From Ustilaginoidea virens (lineage: Eukaryota > Ascomycota > Sordariomycetes > Hypocreales > Clavicipitaceae), in the NCBI RefSeq assembly GCF_000687475.1, contig NC_057318.1, forward strand, positions 6,076,001 through 6,140,000: DNA of 64,000 bases. The letters run 5' to 3'. The position numbers were made by a program, and so were the translations under genes. How positions within the stretch are numbered: position 1 is the first letter of the stretch; each line of letters begins with the position of its first letter. The notes beneath the pieces are model-generated. The model did no database searches. It was given only the letters and a program-made list of their open reading frames with translations, and was not told the DNA's origin. Positions 62,726 to 64,000 of this stretch are shown in pieces.

Positions 62726-63451
62726 TGTTGAAATCAGCGCCTTTTTAGCTGTATTTTGGTACTGGTCTCGCTACCGTACGACGTCTCTACGTTGAGATAT
62801 CGCGGTGGCTATACCAGGCGCTATGGTGGGGCACAGCGCCCCACAACGCCGATTACAGTGGGCCACAGCGCCGGTCACGGCACCGGCACAGCGCCCCACA
62901 GCCGGCCACAGCGGCCGGTCACAGCGAGCCACAGGGCCCACAACAGGCGGCGCATTTCTACGGGATTACCAAATGGGCAAACCTTGCTAATACCAGCACT
63001 TTCGGCCTTCTACATACAGTCACCCGCTACACCGGTCATTTACGGCAGACCGATATAGGGCTTCCGGCCCATACGGCAGGCTATTATAGGGCATCCGGCA
63101 CACCGCTATAAGCCACTGGGCTTGGTTGGGTATGCACTAGGTAGGATATTGGGCACAGACTGGGCACGATTGGGCAGACTGACTTTTCGTCGGGTTTTTC
63201 GCTATTTTTGCGGTTTTTCATTATTTTCAACCACTTTTTCAAGATGGTAGAAATATGCCTAAAATTCCCTCTTTCTAGCTAGAATAGTCACCAACAATTA
63301 GAATCAGATTTCCCTAACATCTTTACTCTGGTCAACCCCATGTATGCGTTTTTAATCTTTAACCAGCTTATTTTATTCTGCAATGCCTTATACGCCACTG
63401 TCGGTACTTAGTATACTTTCCAACAGTGTTCTGAGTCACCATTTTGCAACA
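62726..63451 (+). repeat. Family B 5' LTR (726 bp)
   Basis: TGTTGAAATCAG ... TTTTGCAACA, intact termini. Preceded by GCTAT (probable target duplication). GC-rich array at ~62800-62960 with many CpA preserved. A 100-codon frame (62756-63058) is open here and, reversed, in the solo copy, but it is simply part of the LTR. Confidence 0.92.
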
Positions 63452-63465
63452 GGTTATGAGCCCGG
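63452..63465 (+). other. Family B primer-binding site (initiator tRNA-Met)
   Basis: GGTTATGAGCCCGG immediately after the LTR, as in A1, A2 and the left B copy. A non-coding leader of ~265 bp follows to 63730. Confidence 0.8.
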
Positions 63466-63730
63466 TGTCTTAAGGCTTCCAGCTTAAGACTTTTTTATGC
63501 TAACTTAGGATTTTAACGCATTTGGCAGCTAACCTTCCAGAAATCTACTAATAAGGGACTGATCATCCTAGATTTAGGAACCCAGCTACCACACCAAGCT
63601 GCAATACATCCTTACAATAGGATTTTCTAAGGTTATTCCTTAACGCAGCTTTCTTTTAGTTTTATCTAGATTTTTAGTCTTGATTTTCTTCGCATTTTTA
63701 AGACTTTCCGGCACTTTTTCTCTTCCTATA

Positions 63731-64000
63731 ATAGCCAGTCAGAACGTTCCTACTAATAACCCAGGCCACAATAACCCAGGCCACAATAACCTAGGCTACT
63801 AAGTCCCTAATACGGCAGAGGTAGAAGAATCTAATAATGACCAGGAAATTGCCCAGCTCAGGGAAGACCAACAGGAAATGAGAAAAGAATTTAACTATAA
63901 ATTTAATCGAATTAATTCTAAAATCGATTTTTTGGCTAATAAGGTGGGCACTTTAGTAGATAGACTAATCAAGCCTACTACTAGCCTACTATCTTAGGAT
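63731..64000 (+). pseudogene. Family B gag, start only
   Basis: Gag N-terminus, cut by the window end. The start codon reads ATA (ATAGCCAGTCAG), as in the left copy. Then three NNPGH-like repeats (~63755-63800) and a charged, coiled-coil-like stretch (EIAQLREDQQEMRKEF). One in-frame TAG/TAA each near 63800 and 63996. Confidence 0.75.

Noticed and set aside
1..64000. Giant cargo element (Starship-like) or host gene cluster
   Set aside because: No tyrosine recombinase captain gene, no cargo genes; every segment longer than 300 bp can be assigned to A, B, C, G or T.

Overview
The window is a fully nested island of retrotransposons and one DNA transposon. I see no host gene, rRNA, tRNA or CRISPR array. 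It looks like a repeat block from a filamentous ascomycete (Pezizomycotina). The element families (Ty1/copia, a chromodomain Ty3/gypsy, Tc1/mariner) are common there. Decay is dominated by C-to-T change at CpA, on either strand: coding frames are cut almost only by TAA/TAG, LTR ends TG..CA have become TA..TA, and catalytic Asp has become Asn. That is the signature of repeat-induced point mutation (RIP). I do not name a species.

Five families occur; the letters are my own labels. A is a copia element with ~719-777 bp LTRs: two complete copies (A1, A2) and six solo LTRs. B is a relative of A with ~726-758 bp LTRs: a partial copy at each window edge and one solo LTR. C is a second, distant copia family with 330-350 bp LTRs: C1, C1b, C2, C3 and C4. 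G is a ~7.3 kb gypsy chromovirus with 242 bp LTRs. T is a Tc1/mariner DD34E transposase gene.

Layout: 1-5061 B (minus), inserted in C1. 5062-10878 C1 (minus) with a solo A LTR, itself apparently inserted in the gag of C1b. 10879-15934 C1b (plus), inserted in the end of T. 15935-18400 T (minus), broken by two solo A LTRs. 18603-62725 C3 (plus), split by A1 (19629-35107, holding A2 and a solo B LTR), by G (35185-58707, holding C2, C4 and two solo A LTRs) and by one more solo A LTR. 62726-64000 B (plus), inserted in C3.

Direct target-site duplications of 4-5 bp, read from the sequence, fix most of the order. T and C3 are oldest. A1 and G came next, inside C3. A2, the solo B LTR, C2, C4 and most A LTRs came last. 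Family C was therefore active both before G (C3) and after it (C2, C4). No element in the window keeps an uninterrupted coding frame, so any recent movement needed proteins from elsewhere.

The least explained item is a ~1.8 kb stretch of G between the chromodomain end of pol and the 3' LTR. It carries a degenerate frame on the opposite strand to gag-pol that I do not recognise. Other structural points are half-tRNA-iMet primer sites in A and B, a repeat-rich hairpin leader and an inverted repeat around the polypurine tract in C, and minisatellites inside the A and B LTRs.
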